Shown: one piece after another, positions 34,212-41,804 of the stretch
Numbering within the stretch: position 1 is the stretch's first letter
Layout of the letters: every line of letters begins with the position of its first letter
Source: Chitinophaga sp.
GTDB lineage: Bacteria > Bacteroidota > Bacteroidia > Chitinophagales > Chitinophagaceae
Length of the DNA stretch: 64,000 bases
Direction: 5' to 3'
NCBI RefSeq assembly: GCF_017745275.1
Contig: NZ_JAGHZS010000007.1
Location: 564,751-628,750, forward strand
Program-made: the position numbers and the translations under genes
Notes under the pieces: generated by a model
What the model saw: only the letters and a program-made list of their open reading frames with translations
Databases searched by the model: none
Told to the model about the DNA's origin: nothing

Positions 34212-34655
34212 ATGAAAAAAGCCCTTTTTGTTATTCCTATTGCCCTTTGTTTTGCGTTGGGAAGTTGCTCAAATCAAGACAACAATGTTCATATAGGCGG
34301 AGGCGTTAGTGCCTTCATAAAAGATTCCGCAGCCTTTAACCGGGCATTTGCGCATGACTTGATTATTTGCAATTTTAGTTTGGATGGAAAAAATGCCGGT
34401 GGAGAAAAACTGGACCCTACGCTGATTACAGATCCTCATTCTACCGCGTTTTCAACGATGATGTCGCAAACTCAAAAAAATAACCTGAGCCTTACGATTA
34501 TTACCTTGCCTGAAAATAGCGACACCGCAAAGCTGAGAAGCCTGTCAGACAAAATGATGGCTTATTTAAAGCAGGATGCGCTATTTGGAGGCTTTAAAAA
34601 ATCTACCATCAACATTTCAGCGGATGGCCAGCCAGGACATAGTTTTCAATATTAA
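34212..34655 (+). CDS. Small lipoprotein of unknown function
   Basis: This 147-residue protein has a lipoprotein signal (FVIPIALCFALGSCSN; Cys-19). The mature part has two long amphipathic stretches (AFIKDSAAFNRAFAHDLIIC, SDTAKLRSLSDKMMAYLKQD) around a Thr/Asn-rich middle. No family recognised. It has its own gap upstream (106 bp) and is followed by an excellent terminator at 34718-34745, so it is probably a single-gene unit or the tail of the export operon. Confidence 0.75.
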   Translation: MKKALFVIPIALCFALGSCSNQDNNVHIGGGVSAFIKDSAAFNRAFAHDLIICNFSLDGKNAGGEKLDPTLITDPHSTAFSTMMSQTQKNNLSLTIITLPENSDTAKLRSLSDKMMAYLKQDALFGGFKKSTINISADGQPGHSFQY

Positions 34656-34717
34656 TCATATCGGGTAAGTGGCATACATGCTGCGTTTGACTTCTCCCGA
34701 AGGGAAATTATATACAC

Positions 34718-34745
34718 AAAAAGAGGGATCAGCGTCCCTCTTTTT
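34718..34745. terminator. Bidirectional intrinsic terminator
   Basis: A perfect 11-bp stem AAAAAGAGGGA / TCCCTCTTTTT has a 6-nt loop (TCAGCG) and a T-run on each strand. It closes the lipoprotein gene ending at 34655. The region 34746-35054 up to leuC holds only the leuC promoter and otherwise AT-rich sequence. Confidence 0.9.
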
Positions 34746-34987
34746 GTATTTAACACATTACACTTTTATAAACTATATATCTCAGATAGTATGGCTGCCC
34801 GGCTACTGCCTTGCAAAGCCACCGTCTTATGAAGCCGTCTATCTCTACTGAAAATAAAATACGAACCAACTGTTATCTAAAAAAATTACATACAGCTGAC
34901 TATCAGCCAAATACATAATAAAATAGCTTCAAAGTCTTGCCCACACCGCTTTTTGACTACTATTTACCCTATATCCTTAGAAAAATT

Positions 34988-35020
34988 ATTGAAATAAAAT
35001 AGATTTTATGAATAAATTTG
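34988..35020 (+). promoter_or_regulatory. Promoter of the leuCD-cimA-leuB operon
   Basis: TAAATTTG at 35013-35020 matches the -7 consensus TAnnTTTG. A TTG-type -33 box ends at 34991, 21 nt upstream, the spacing known for Bacteroidota promoters. The ATG of leuC is 35 bp downstream of the -7 box, leaving no room for a long leader. Confidence 0.65.
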
Positions 35021-35054
35021 AACAATCAAGTAGCTACTTTTAAAATTTTAAAAA

Positions 35055-36458
35055 ATGAGCAATAAACCTGCTACCTTATTTGACAAAGTTTGGGATTCAC
35101 ATGTTGTCAGGAAAATTGAAGATGGTCCGGATGTATTTTTTATCGACCGCCACTTTATTCACGAAGTAACCAGTCCTGTGGCTTTCCTTGGTATGGAAAA
35201 GCGGGGATTGAAGGTGATGTTTGCGGACAAAACCTTTGCCACAGCAGATCACAACACACCAACGATTAACCAGCATTTGCCGGTAAAAGATCCGTTATCT
35301 GCCAACCAGTTAAAGGCGCTGGAAACGAATTCCAATAAATATGGTATCTCCCACTGGGGATTGGGCAATCCCAAAAATGGTATTGTGCACGTAGTAGGTC
35401 CGGAAAATGGTATCACCCTCCCGGGTATGACCATTGTATGTGGCGACTCTCATACCTCTACCCATGGTGCTTTTGGCGCTATCGCCTTTGGTATCGGTAC
35501 CTCTGAAGTAGAGATGGTACTCTCCTCCCAGTGTATTATGCAGCCGAAGCCGAAGAAAATGCGCATTAACGTAACCGGTAAGCTGGGTAAAGGTATTACG
35601 CCTAAAGATGTAACACTCTATATTATATCCCGCCTCACTGCCGCCGGCGCTACCGGCTACTTTGTGGAATACGCCGGTGAAGTATTTGAAAACATGAGCA
35701 TGGAAGGTCGTATGACCGTGTGCAACATGAGTATTGAAATGGGCGCACGTGGTGGCATTATTGCACCAGACGAGACCACCTATAATTATATTAAGGGCAG
35801 AGACAAAGCACCTAAAGGCGAAGCCTGGGATAAAGCACTCGCTTACTGGAAAACGCTGAAAACCGATGCCGGCGCTACTTTCGACCAGGAATACACCTTT
35901 GATGCCGCCGATATTGAACCAATGATTACCTATGGTACCAACCCGGGTATGGGTATGGGCATTACCAAACATATTCCTGCAGCCCTGGCAGGTGACAGTA
36001 AATCCAGCTACGAGAAATCATTGCAGTACATGGGCTTCCAGGAAGAAGAGGCCATGATCGGCAAAAAAGTAGACTACGTATTTATTGGTAGCTGCACCAA
36101 CGGACGTATTGAAGACTTCCGCGCCTTTGCCTCTATTGTGAAAGGAAGAAAGAAAGCAGATCACGTGACTGCCTGGATCGTTCCGGGATCACATATTGTA
36201 GAACAACAAATCAAAGAAGAAGGTATTCTCGACATCTTAACAGAAGCAGGTTTCCAGCTGCGTCAGCCCGGATGCTCCGCCTGCCTGGCCATGAACGATG
36301 ATAAAGTTCCAGCCGGCAAATATGCCGTGAGCACCAGCAACCGCAACTTTGAAGGCAGACAGGGACCCGGCTCCAGAACCATGCTGGCCAGTCCGCTCGT
36401 AGCCGCCGCTGCTGCGGTAACCGGCGTTGTTACCGATCCAAGAGAACTGATTGCTTAA
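35055..36458 (+). CDS. leuC: 3-isopropylmalate dehydratase large subunit
   Basis: This 467-residue LeuC contains TLFDKVWDSHVV at the N-terminus, TIVCGDSHTSTHGAFGAIAF and the iron-sulfur cluster ligands: one Cys in FIGSCTNGRIEDF, and two in RQPGCSACLAMNDD. Length is as expected for the family. With LeuD it isomerises 2-isopropylmalate to 3-isopropylmalate, and the same enzyme pair can process citramalate to beta-methylmalate in bacteria that make isoleucine from pyruvate. It leads a four-gene operon with its own TAnnTTTG promoter. Confidence 0.97.
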   Translation: MSNKPATLFDKVWDSHVVRKIEDGPDVFFIDRHFIHEVTSPVAFLGMEKRGLKVMFADKTFATADHNTPTINQHLPVKDPLSANQLKALETNSNKYGISHWGLGNPKNGIVHVVGPENGITLPGMTIVCGDSHTSTHGAFGAIAFGIGTSEVEMVLSSQCIMQPKPKKMRINVTGKLGKGITPKDVTLYIISRLTAAGATGYFVEYAGEVFENMSMEGRMTVCNMSIEMGARGGIIAPDETTYNYIKGRDKAPKGEAWDKALAYWKTLKTDAGATFDQEYTFDAADIEPMITYGTNPGMGMGITKHIPAALAGDSKSSYEKSLQYMGFQEEEAMIGKKVDYVFIGSCTNGRIEDFRAFASIVKGRKKADHVTAWIVPGSHIVEQQIKEEGILDILTEAGFQLRQPGCSACLAMNDDKVPAGKYAVSTSNRNFEGRQGPGSRTMLASPLVAAAAAVTGVVTDPRELIA

Positions 36459-36490
36459 TACCTTTTTCCTAATACGATACAACATAAAAA

Positions 36491-37087
36491 ATGGCTTACG
36501 ATAAATTCACCATATTAAAGAGTTCCGCAGTACCCATGCCAATTGAGAATGTGGACACGGATCAAATTATTCCTGCACGCTTCCTGAAAGCCACGGAGCG
36601 CGCCGGCTTCGGCGATAACCTGTTCCGCGACTGGCGTTACGAAACAGATGGTACACCGAAAAAAGATTTCGTACTGAACAATCCCATCTACTCCGGTAAA
36701 ATACTGGTAGGTGGTAAAAACTTCGGTAGCGGCAGCAGCCGTGAGCACGCTGCATGGGCTATCTACGACTATGGATTCCGTTGCGTGGTATCCAGCTTCT
36801 TCGCAGATATCTTCAAAAATAATTCCTTAAACGTAGGACTGTTACCCGTACAGGTAAGTCCTGAATTCCTGGATAAAATATTTACCGCCATAGAAGCCAA
36901 CCCTAAAGCGGAAATAGAAGTGAACCTGGAAGCACAAACCATCACCATCACCGCTACCGGTGAAAGCGAATCCTTTGCCATCAACAGCTACAAAAAGCTG
37001 AACATGATGAATGGTTATGATGATATTGATTACCTGCAGGCCATGAAAGACGAAATAAAACAATTCGCAGAGAAAAGCCTGTACTAA
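36491..37087 (+). CDS. leuD: 3-isopropylmalate dehydratase small subunit
   Basis: This 198-residue LeuD begins FTILKSSAVPMPIENVDTDQIIPARFL, with the DTDQIIPARFL signature. GGKNFGSGSSREHAAWA is the conserved substrate-loop motif, and NNSLNVGLLPVQ lies near residue 115. It forms the heterodimeric dehydratase with LeuC encoded 32 bp upstream. The next gene starts 16 bp after its stop. Confidence 0.97.
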   Translation: MAYDKFTILKSSAVPMPIENVDTDQIIPARFLKATERAGFGDNLFRDWRYETDGTPKKDFVLNNPIYSGKILVGGKNFGSGSSREHAAWAIYDYGFRCVVSSFFADIFKNNSLNVGLLPVQVSPEFLDKIFTAIEANPKAEIEVNLEAQTITITATGESESFAINSYKKLNMMNGYDDIDYLQAMKDEIKQFAEKSLY

Positions 37088-37103
37088 ACTTTCTATTACG
37101 ATT

Positions 37104-38627
37104 ATGCCAGTGACCCAGCGCCACGTTGAAATAATGGACACCACACTCCGCGATGGAGAACAAACCAGCGGAGTGTCTTTTTCACCCTCTGAGAAGTTAA
37201 CCATTGCCCAGCTTTTATTGACAGAAGTAAAAGTTGACCGGATTGAAATTGCCTCCGCCCGTGTATCTGACGGCGAATTTGCGGCTGTGCAATCCATTAC
37301 CCAATGGGCGAAGGAACATGGTTTTTTAGATAAAGTAGAAGTATTAACTTTTGTAGACGGCCAGGTATCCGTAGAATGGATGTTACAAGCCGGCGCCAAA
37401 GTCATGAACCTGCTCACCAAAGGCTCGCTGAATCATTTAACACACCAGTTAAAGAAAACCCCGGAAGCCCACTTTGCCGAAGTGGCGGCAGTGATCAAAC
37501 TGGCCGGAGAAAAAGGACTGGCCTGCAATGTATACCTGGAAGACTGGAGCAATGGCATGCGACATTCCAGGGAATACGTATTCCAGTACCTCGACTTCCT
37601 GCAACAGCAGCCCGTAAAGCGGATCATGCTCCCGGATACACTCGGCGTACTCACCCCGGATGAAGTCAGGGAGTTTATAACGGCCATCGTTACACGCTAT
37701 CCGGATATTCACTTCGATTTTCACGCCCACAACGACTACGACCTTGGCACCGCCAACGTACTCGAAGGTGTGAAAGCCGGCGCCAGTGGCATCCACCTGA
37801 CCATTAACGGCATGGGCGAAAGAGCCGGCAACGCCTCGCTGGCAAGCGCCATCGCAGTGTTGAACGACTTTCTCCCTACTGTAAAAACCTCCGTCGTAGA
37901 AACGTCATTGTATACCGTCAGCAAACTGGTAGAAACATTTTCCGGATTCCGCATTGCGGTCAACAAGCCCATCGTGGGAGAAAATGTATTTACACAAACC
38001 GCCGGTATTCATGCTGATGGCGACAAGAAAAACAAACTCTACTTCAGTGACCTGATGCCGGAACGTTTTGGCCGCCAACGCAAATATGCACTGGGTAAAA
38101 CCAGTGGCAAAGCCAACATAGAAAACAACCTGCAACAGCTGGGTATTAAACTTTCCGACCCCGATCTGAAAAAGGTAACACAGCGTATCATTGAACTGGG
38201 CGACCGCAAAGAAGTGCTCACACAGGCCGACTTACCCTACATCATTTCGGATGTACTGGACAGTAACCGCATTGAGGAAAACGTGATCCTGGAAAACTAT
38301 GTGCTCACGCATTCCAAAAACATGAACCCTTCTGTAACGATCCGCATTGCTATTAAAGGGCAAGTCTTTGAAGAACATTCGCAAGGCGACGGACAATACG
38401 ACGCGTTCATGAATGCGTTGAAAAAAGTGTATAAGCAACTGAAGATCGCATTGCCACCACTGGCTGACTACGCGGTACGCATTCCGCCCGGCGGTAAGAG
38501 TGACGCCTTGTGCGAAACCATTATTACCTGGGTAAAAAATGAAAAAGAATTTAAAACCAGGGGCCTGGATAGCGATCAAACCGTATCCGCTATCAAAGCC
38601 ACACTGAAAATGCTGAACTTAATTTAA
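37104..38627 (+). CDS. cimA: Citramalate synthase-like enzyme (CimA; usually annotated 2-isopropylmalate synthase)
   Basis: This 507-residue HMGL-like synthase with a C-terminal LeuA regulatory domain contains EIMDTTLRDGEQTSGVSF (TIM-barrel start, divalent-metal Asp), HAHNDYDLG (metal-binding HxH), NGMGERAGN, and a regulatory tail with EGDGQYDAF-type and RIPPGGKSDAL motifs. From memory it resembles Leptospira CimA more than classical LeuA: DRIEIASARVS, LLTKGSLNHL, YLEDWSNG and VFTQTAGIHADGDKK all have direct counterparts there, including Leu/Leu/Tyr positions of the pyruvate pocket. It would condense pyruvate with acetyl-CoA toward isoleucine. No separate leuA lies in the window, so activity on 2-oxoisovalerate remains possible. 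Confidence 0.75.
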   Translation: MPVTQRHVEIMDTTLRDGEQTSGVSFSPSEKLTIAQLLLTEVKVDRIEIASARVSDGEFAAVQSITQWAKEHGFLDKVEVLTFVDGQVSVEWMLQAGAKVMNLLTKGSLNHLTHQLKKTPEAHFAEVAAVIKLAGEKGLACNVYLEDWSNGMRHSREYVFQYLDFLQQQPVKRIMLPDTLGVLTPDEVREFITAIVTRYPDIHFDFHAHNDYDLGTANVLEGVKAGASGIHLTINGMGERAGNASLASAIAVLNDFLPTVKTSVVETSLYTVSKLVETFSGFRIAVNKPIVGENVFTQTAGIHADGDKKNKLYFSDLMPERFGRQRKYALGKTSGKANIENNLQQLGIKLSDPDLKKVTQRIIELGDRKEVLTQADLPYIISDVLDSNRIEENVILENYVLTHSKNMNPSVTIRIAIKGQVFEEHSQGDGQYDAFMNALKKVYKQLKIALPPLADYAVRIPPGGKSDALCETIITWVKNEKEFKTRGLDSDQTVSAIKATLKMLNLI

Positions 38628-38645
38628 ACAACCACCAACAATAGC

Positions 38646-39719
38646 ATGGCTACCAAACATATATTAGTCGTTCCCGGAGATGGAATCGGGCAGGAAGTAA
38701 CCGCCGTGGGCAAGCAGGTACTGGATCGTATTGCAGCAAAATTCGGACACACCTTCACCTACGATGAAGCACTGATAGGCCACGTAGCCATCGAAGCTAC
38801 CGGCAATCCTTTGCCGGATGAGTCGCTGGAGAAAATGCGAAAATCTGATGCCGTATTATTTGGCGCCGTAGGCCACCCTAAATACGACAACGATCCTTCT
38901 GCGAAAGTAAGGCCAGAACAAGGCTTGCTGAAAATGCGCAAAGAACTGGGCCTGTATGCCAACCTCCGTCCCATCAAATTATTCGATGAGCTGTTAGGTG
39001 CATCGAGCATTAAACCGGAGATCTTAAAAGGCGCCGATATCCTCTTCTTCCGTGAACTCACCGGTGATATTTACTTCGGTGAAAAAGGAAGAAAAAATGA
39101 TGGCGATACCGCCTATGATATCGCGGAATACAGTCGCTATGAAGTAGAACGTATTGCCCGCAAAGCATTTGACGCAGCCAGGACCCGTAGAAAAAAACTC
39201 TGCTCTGTTGATAAAGCCAACGTCATTGAAACCTCCCGCCTCTGGAGAGAAGTAGTACAAAAAGTAGCACTGGACTACCCCGACGTAGAGGTAGAACACC
39301 AGTTTGTAGATGCGACCGCTATGCTGCTGATCAAAGATCCGCGCCGTTTCGACGTAGTGGTTACTGCCAACCTGTTTGGCGATATCCTTACCGATGAGGC
39401 TTCGCAGATAGCAGGTTCCATGGGGATGCTGGCTTCCGCCTCTGTAGGTGACGGCACCGGCGTATACGAACCTATCCACGGTTCTGCGCACGACATCACC
39501 GGCAAAGGAGTAGCTAATCCACTGGCTTCTATCCTGTCGGCAGCCCTGCTCCTCGATATTTCCTTTGGTATGAAAGCGGAATCAGAAGCGGTGATCCAGG
39601 CGGTTGACAAAGTACTGAAAGCAGGTTTCCGCACCAGGGACATCGCAGATGCACAGACACCAGCTGACAAAATACTGGGTACAACAGCTATGGGTGCTGA
39701 AGTGCTGAAACAATTGTAA
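38646..39719 (+). CDS. leuB: 3-isopropylmalate dehydrogenase
   Basis: This 357-residue NAD-dependent decarboxylating dehydrogenase contains VVPGDGIGQEV at the N-terminus, LGLYANLRPIK, FFRELTGDIYFGEKG (substrate-binding Arg), the VDKANVIETSRLW helix with catalytic Lys, and VVTANLFGDILTDEASQIAGS with the metal-binding Asp residues. GSAHDITGKGVANPLA closes the cofactor site. It oxidises 3-isopropylmalate or beta-methylmalate and completes the operon. Repeat element E starts 5 bp after its stop and probably terminates the transcript. Confidence 0.97.
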   Translation: MATKHILVVPGDGIGQEVTAVGKQVLDRIAAKFGHTFTYDEALIGHVAIEATGNPLPDESLEKMRKSDAVLFGAVGHPKYDNDPSAKVRPEQGLLKMRKELGLYANLRPIKLFDELLGASSIKPEILKGADILFFRELTGDIYFGEKGRKNDGDTAYDIAEYSRYEVERIARKAFDAARTRRKKLCSVDKANVIETSRLWREVVQKVALDYPDVEVEHQFVDATAMLLIKDPRRFDVVVTANLFGDILTDEASQIAGSMGMLASASVGDGTGVYEPIHGSAHDITGKGVANPLASILSAALLLDISFGMKAESEAVIQAVDKVLKAGFRTRDIADAQTPADKILGTTAMGAEVLKQL

Positions 39720-39723
39720 TGAA

Positions 39724-39832
39724 GCAGAAAGCATAAAGCAGAAAGCAAAAAGCCATTGTAGCGAGTGATTAGCGCGAGTATTTATCCGCTATTTTCACTC
39801 GCTACAATGGCTTTCTGCTTTATGCTTTCTGC
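39724..39832. repeat. Palindromic gene-end element, copy E
   Basis: Left arm 39724-39768: GCAGAAA, GCATAAA, GCAGAAA, GCAAAAA, then GCCATTGTAGCGAGTGA. Right arm 39795-39832 is its complement but lacks the GCAAAAA unit. The core has C and G where copies A/B have T and A, again mirrored on both arms. The 26-nt apex (TTAGCGCGAGTATTTATCCGC...) aligns with the reverse complement of the apex of copy B. It follows leuB and precedes a co-oriented gene. Confidence 0.9.
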
Positions 39833-39907
39833 TTCTAAAACTCCTTATTTACGCAAACGCCCCCTTATTTGTCTTAATCTCCCCCCTTCCCTCTCCCTTT
39901 TCCGCAG

Positions 39908-39915
39908 TAAGTTTG
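39908..39915 (+). promoter_or_regulatory. Candidate -7 box (TAAGTTTG)
   Basis: TAAGTTTG matches TAnnTTTG and is 25 bp before the ATG at 39941. It gives the small DUF1801 gene and the reductase-like gene their own promoter downstream of repeat E. A pyrimidine-rich run precedes it, and no clear -33 box is visible. Confidence 0.5.
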
Positions 39916-39940
39916 TGGTGTCATCTAAAAATTACGTGCT

Positions 39941-40285
39941 ATGAATCCGGAAGTTACCCAGTATATCGATCAACTAAAGCCCTGGCAAAAAGAAAGTGCC
40001 ACTGCGCTGCGTGATATAGTGCTTAAAACCATTCCTGATGCTGAAGAGCGGCTCCAATACGGAAAGCCGCACTATCTGAAGAACGGGCATTATGCTGCCG
40101 TTATTTCGGCCGCAAAAGACAAATTATCCTTTATGATTTTTAATGCCACTGAGCTGGCGGAAATAAAGGGATATTTTCAATCCATGGCAACACCGGACCG
40201 TAAAACGGCCACTATTAAAGAAGGACAAACAACAGATTATAAACAGTTAGCTTACTTTTTGAAACAAGCCAGCAAATCCATTTGA
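39941..40285 (+). CDS. DUF1801 (YdhG-like) family protein
   Basis: This 114-residue cytosolic protein reads VTQYIDQLKPWQKESATALR, then DIVLKTIPDAEERLQYGKPH and YFQSMATPDRKTATIKEGQT, the standard DUF1801 outline with an alpha-beta fold related to iron-chaperone-like YdhG proteins. Function is not established for the family. It is 6 bp upstream of a RibD-C-like reductase gene, so the two are likely co-transcribed from the TAAGTTTG promoter. Confidence 0.85.
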   Translation: MNPEVTQYIDQLKPWQKESATALRDIVLKTIPDAEERLQYGKPHYLKNGHYAAVISAAKDKLSFMIFNATELAEIKGYFQSMATPDRKTATIKEGQTTDYKQLAYFLKQASKSI

Positions 40286-40291
40286 TAGCTT

Positions 40292-40864
40292 ATGAGAAAG
40301 ATCGTTTCCTTTATGCACATCAGCCTTGACGGCTTTGTTGGTGGTCCAAACGGAGAAATGGACTGGATTAAAATAGCGCCCGAAATTTTTGATTATGCTG
40401 CCGACCGTACTGAAGCCGCAGACCTGGCACTGTATGGCCGTGTGACTTATGAAATGATGGATGCCTACTGGCCTACAGCAGCAGACAAGCCTAACGCATC
40501 CAAACATGATATAGAACACGGCACCTGGTACAACCAGGTACACAAACTGGTGATCTCTAAAAGCATGGAGGGTCAGCAAAAAGATAATACCACCGTCGTA
40601 AGTGATCACGTAAATCAACAGGTGCGCGACTTTAAAAGTAAGCCGGGTAAGGATATTATCATCTTCGGCAGCCCCGGTACCCAGCACACGCTGATGCAGG
40701 ATAACCTGATAGATGAATTTTGGTTATTCGTAAACCCCATATTGCTGGGGACCGGCATCCCTTTATTCAAAAACATTAAAGACCGGGTATCCCTGAAATT
40801 AGTGGACAGCAAAGCGTTTGAGCATGGAATAGTGTGCCTGCATTATGAAAAGCAGAAAGCATAA
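40292..40864 (+). CDS. Dihydrofolate reductase-like (RibD C-terminal domain) protein
   Basis: This 190-residue protein of the RibD_C/DHFR fold contains SFMHISLDGFVGGPNGEMDW at the N-terminus, LALYGRVTYEMMDAYWP, KDIIIFGSPGTQHTLMQDN (NADPH-binding glycine turn) and LIDEFWLFVNPILLGTGIPL. Members of this family are NADPH-dependent reductases of mostly unknown substrate. The final residues EKQKA and the stop are read from repeat element F, so the end of the protein was supplied by the element. Confidence 0.88.
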   Translation: MRKIVSFMHISLDGFVGGPNGEMDWIKIAPEIFDYAADRTEAADLALYGRVTYEMMDAYWPTAADKPNASKHDIEHGTWYNQVHKLVISKSMEGQQKDNTTVVSDHVNQQVRDFKSKPGKDIIIFGSPGTQHTLMQDNLIDEFWLFVNPILLGTGIPLFKNIKDRVSLKLVDSKAFEHGIVCLHYEKQKA

Positions 40865-40917
40865 AGCTATTTTTGCGAATGATCAGAGCGGATGTTGTCC
40901 GTACAGCTATGCTTCTT
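40852..40917. repeat. Decayed palindromic gene-end element, copy F
   Basis: The left arm is recognisable (GCAGAAA, GCATAAA, then GCTATTTTTGCGAATGAT). The apex has GCGGAT-gttg-TCCGTA, but the right arm has almost vanished. Only ACAGCTATGCTTCT remains, which still supplies Glu-Ala-stop (GAAGCATAG) to the convergent TMEM175-like gene. It lies between convergent stops like copies A, B and C and looks like an old copy losing its symmetry. Confidence 0.6.
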
Positions 40918-41593
40918 CCCCGGTGTTAATCTCTTCTGCCGGCACTGCCGTGGGCTGTAGCAGGCTTTTGTCGTAACGCCGCTTCAGGGACCGCATTATA
41001 AACGGGATAACGGGCAAGAGCGTACGACTCATACTATGAAAAGGCAACAACAACCCTATCAGGAATACCACCCCAAATACCAGTGGCACCGTTAATGCCC
41101 TGCGTTGCTGATACCGCACAAACGAGGGATTGTCCAATCCTTCGCTCAGTTGCCGCCGTGGATCGCTGATATATCTCCATAATATCGCAATCATCACCCC
41201 GGAAAAAATGACATTGGTTGTGTATATCAACGAGGGACTAATGAAATTGGCGGTGGCATATTCACTGTCCAGTGCCGTACTAAATGGAAACAATACGATC
41301 GACAACAGGAAGAGTAAATTGAACCATATCAGTCCGGGTGTATAGTTGACCACATACCCCATCAGCTGGTGATGCACAGTCCAATACAGGCCTATAAAGA
41401 AAAAGCTGACAAAGAAACCGAGGAACCGGGGCGTTAGTTCCAGGTAGGCATGCATTACCTGCGCGGTACTATATTCCGGCAACAGGTGCGGCACTTTTAT
41501 TTCAATAATCAACAATGTGATGGCAATAGCAAATACAGCATCGCTGAAAAGGATCAGGCGCTCCAGCTGGAAGATGGTTTTGGATTGGGACAT
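40907..41593 (-). CDS. TMEM175-like (DUF1211) potassium-channel family membrane protein
   Basis: This 228-residue protein has about six hydrophobic segments. The first carries RLILFSDAVFAIAITLLIIEIKVP, the FSD-containing filter helix that defines TMEM175 proteins. Bacterial members form tetrameric leak-type potassium channels with one such repeat. Basic residues precede an acidic tail (NTGEEA). The last two codons and stop probably derive from repeat F. It is divergent from the TonB-dependent receptor at 41805; no functional link is evident. Confidence 0.88.
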   Translation of the reverse strand: MSQSKTIFQLERLILFSDAVFAIAITLLIIEIKVPHLLPEYSTAQVMHAYLELTPRFLGFFVSFFFIGLYWTVHHQLMGYVVNYTPGLIWFNLLFLLSIVLFPFSTALDSEYATANFISPSLIYTTNVIFSGVMIAILWRYISDPRRQLSEGLDNPSFVRYQQRRALTVPLVFGVVFLIGLLLPFHSMSRTLLPVIPFIMRSLKRRYDKSLLQPTAVPAEEINTGEEA

Positions 41594-41755
41594 AAGATAG
41601 CTACGTTAAGGCTGATTATCCTAAAATACAATTATTCCTGCTTATATTGTTGGCTTGCCCTGCCCCATTCTACCAGATAATTATACCCTTTATTTTACCG
41701 CTCCTGTTTAAAAAATACTTCGTAAGCAGTTACATTTACCACCGATGTAAATATA

Positions 41756-41787
41756 TTGCAGCTAAATACCTAAACTCTCTAATTTTG
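41756..41787 (+). promoter_or_regulatory. Promoter of the TonB-dependent receptor/MarR unit
   Basis: TTG at 41756-41758 and TAATTTTG at 41780-41787 are separated by 21 nt, a good Bacteroidota promoter spacing. The ATG follows 17 bp after the -7 box. Confidence 0.65.
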
Positions 41788-41804
41788 AGTATAAATCACC
41801 CCTA

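Noticed and set aside
34792..34833. 13-codon ORF with three Leu codons (MAARLLPCKATVL) upstream of leuC, as a leucine attenuator peptide
   Set aside because: The best promoter (TAAATTTG at 35013) lies downstream of it, a terminator for the previous gene lies just upstream, and no attenuator hairpins follow.
34669..34851. 60-codon ORF after the lipoprotein gene
   Set aside because: It runs straight through a perfect bidirectional terminator and has no domain or start context.
4984..39832. The spaced repeats as a CRISPR array
   Set aside because: Copies are kilobases apart, palindromic over their full length and at gene ends, with no spacers and no cas genes.
9284..39832. Classical REP sequences with a conserved GTAG tetranucleotide
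   Set aside because: GTAG occurs in the core of copies A, B and E but is GGAG in C and GCAG in D, so the tetranucleotide is not conserved; no REP transposase gene is in the window.
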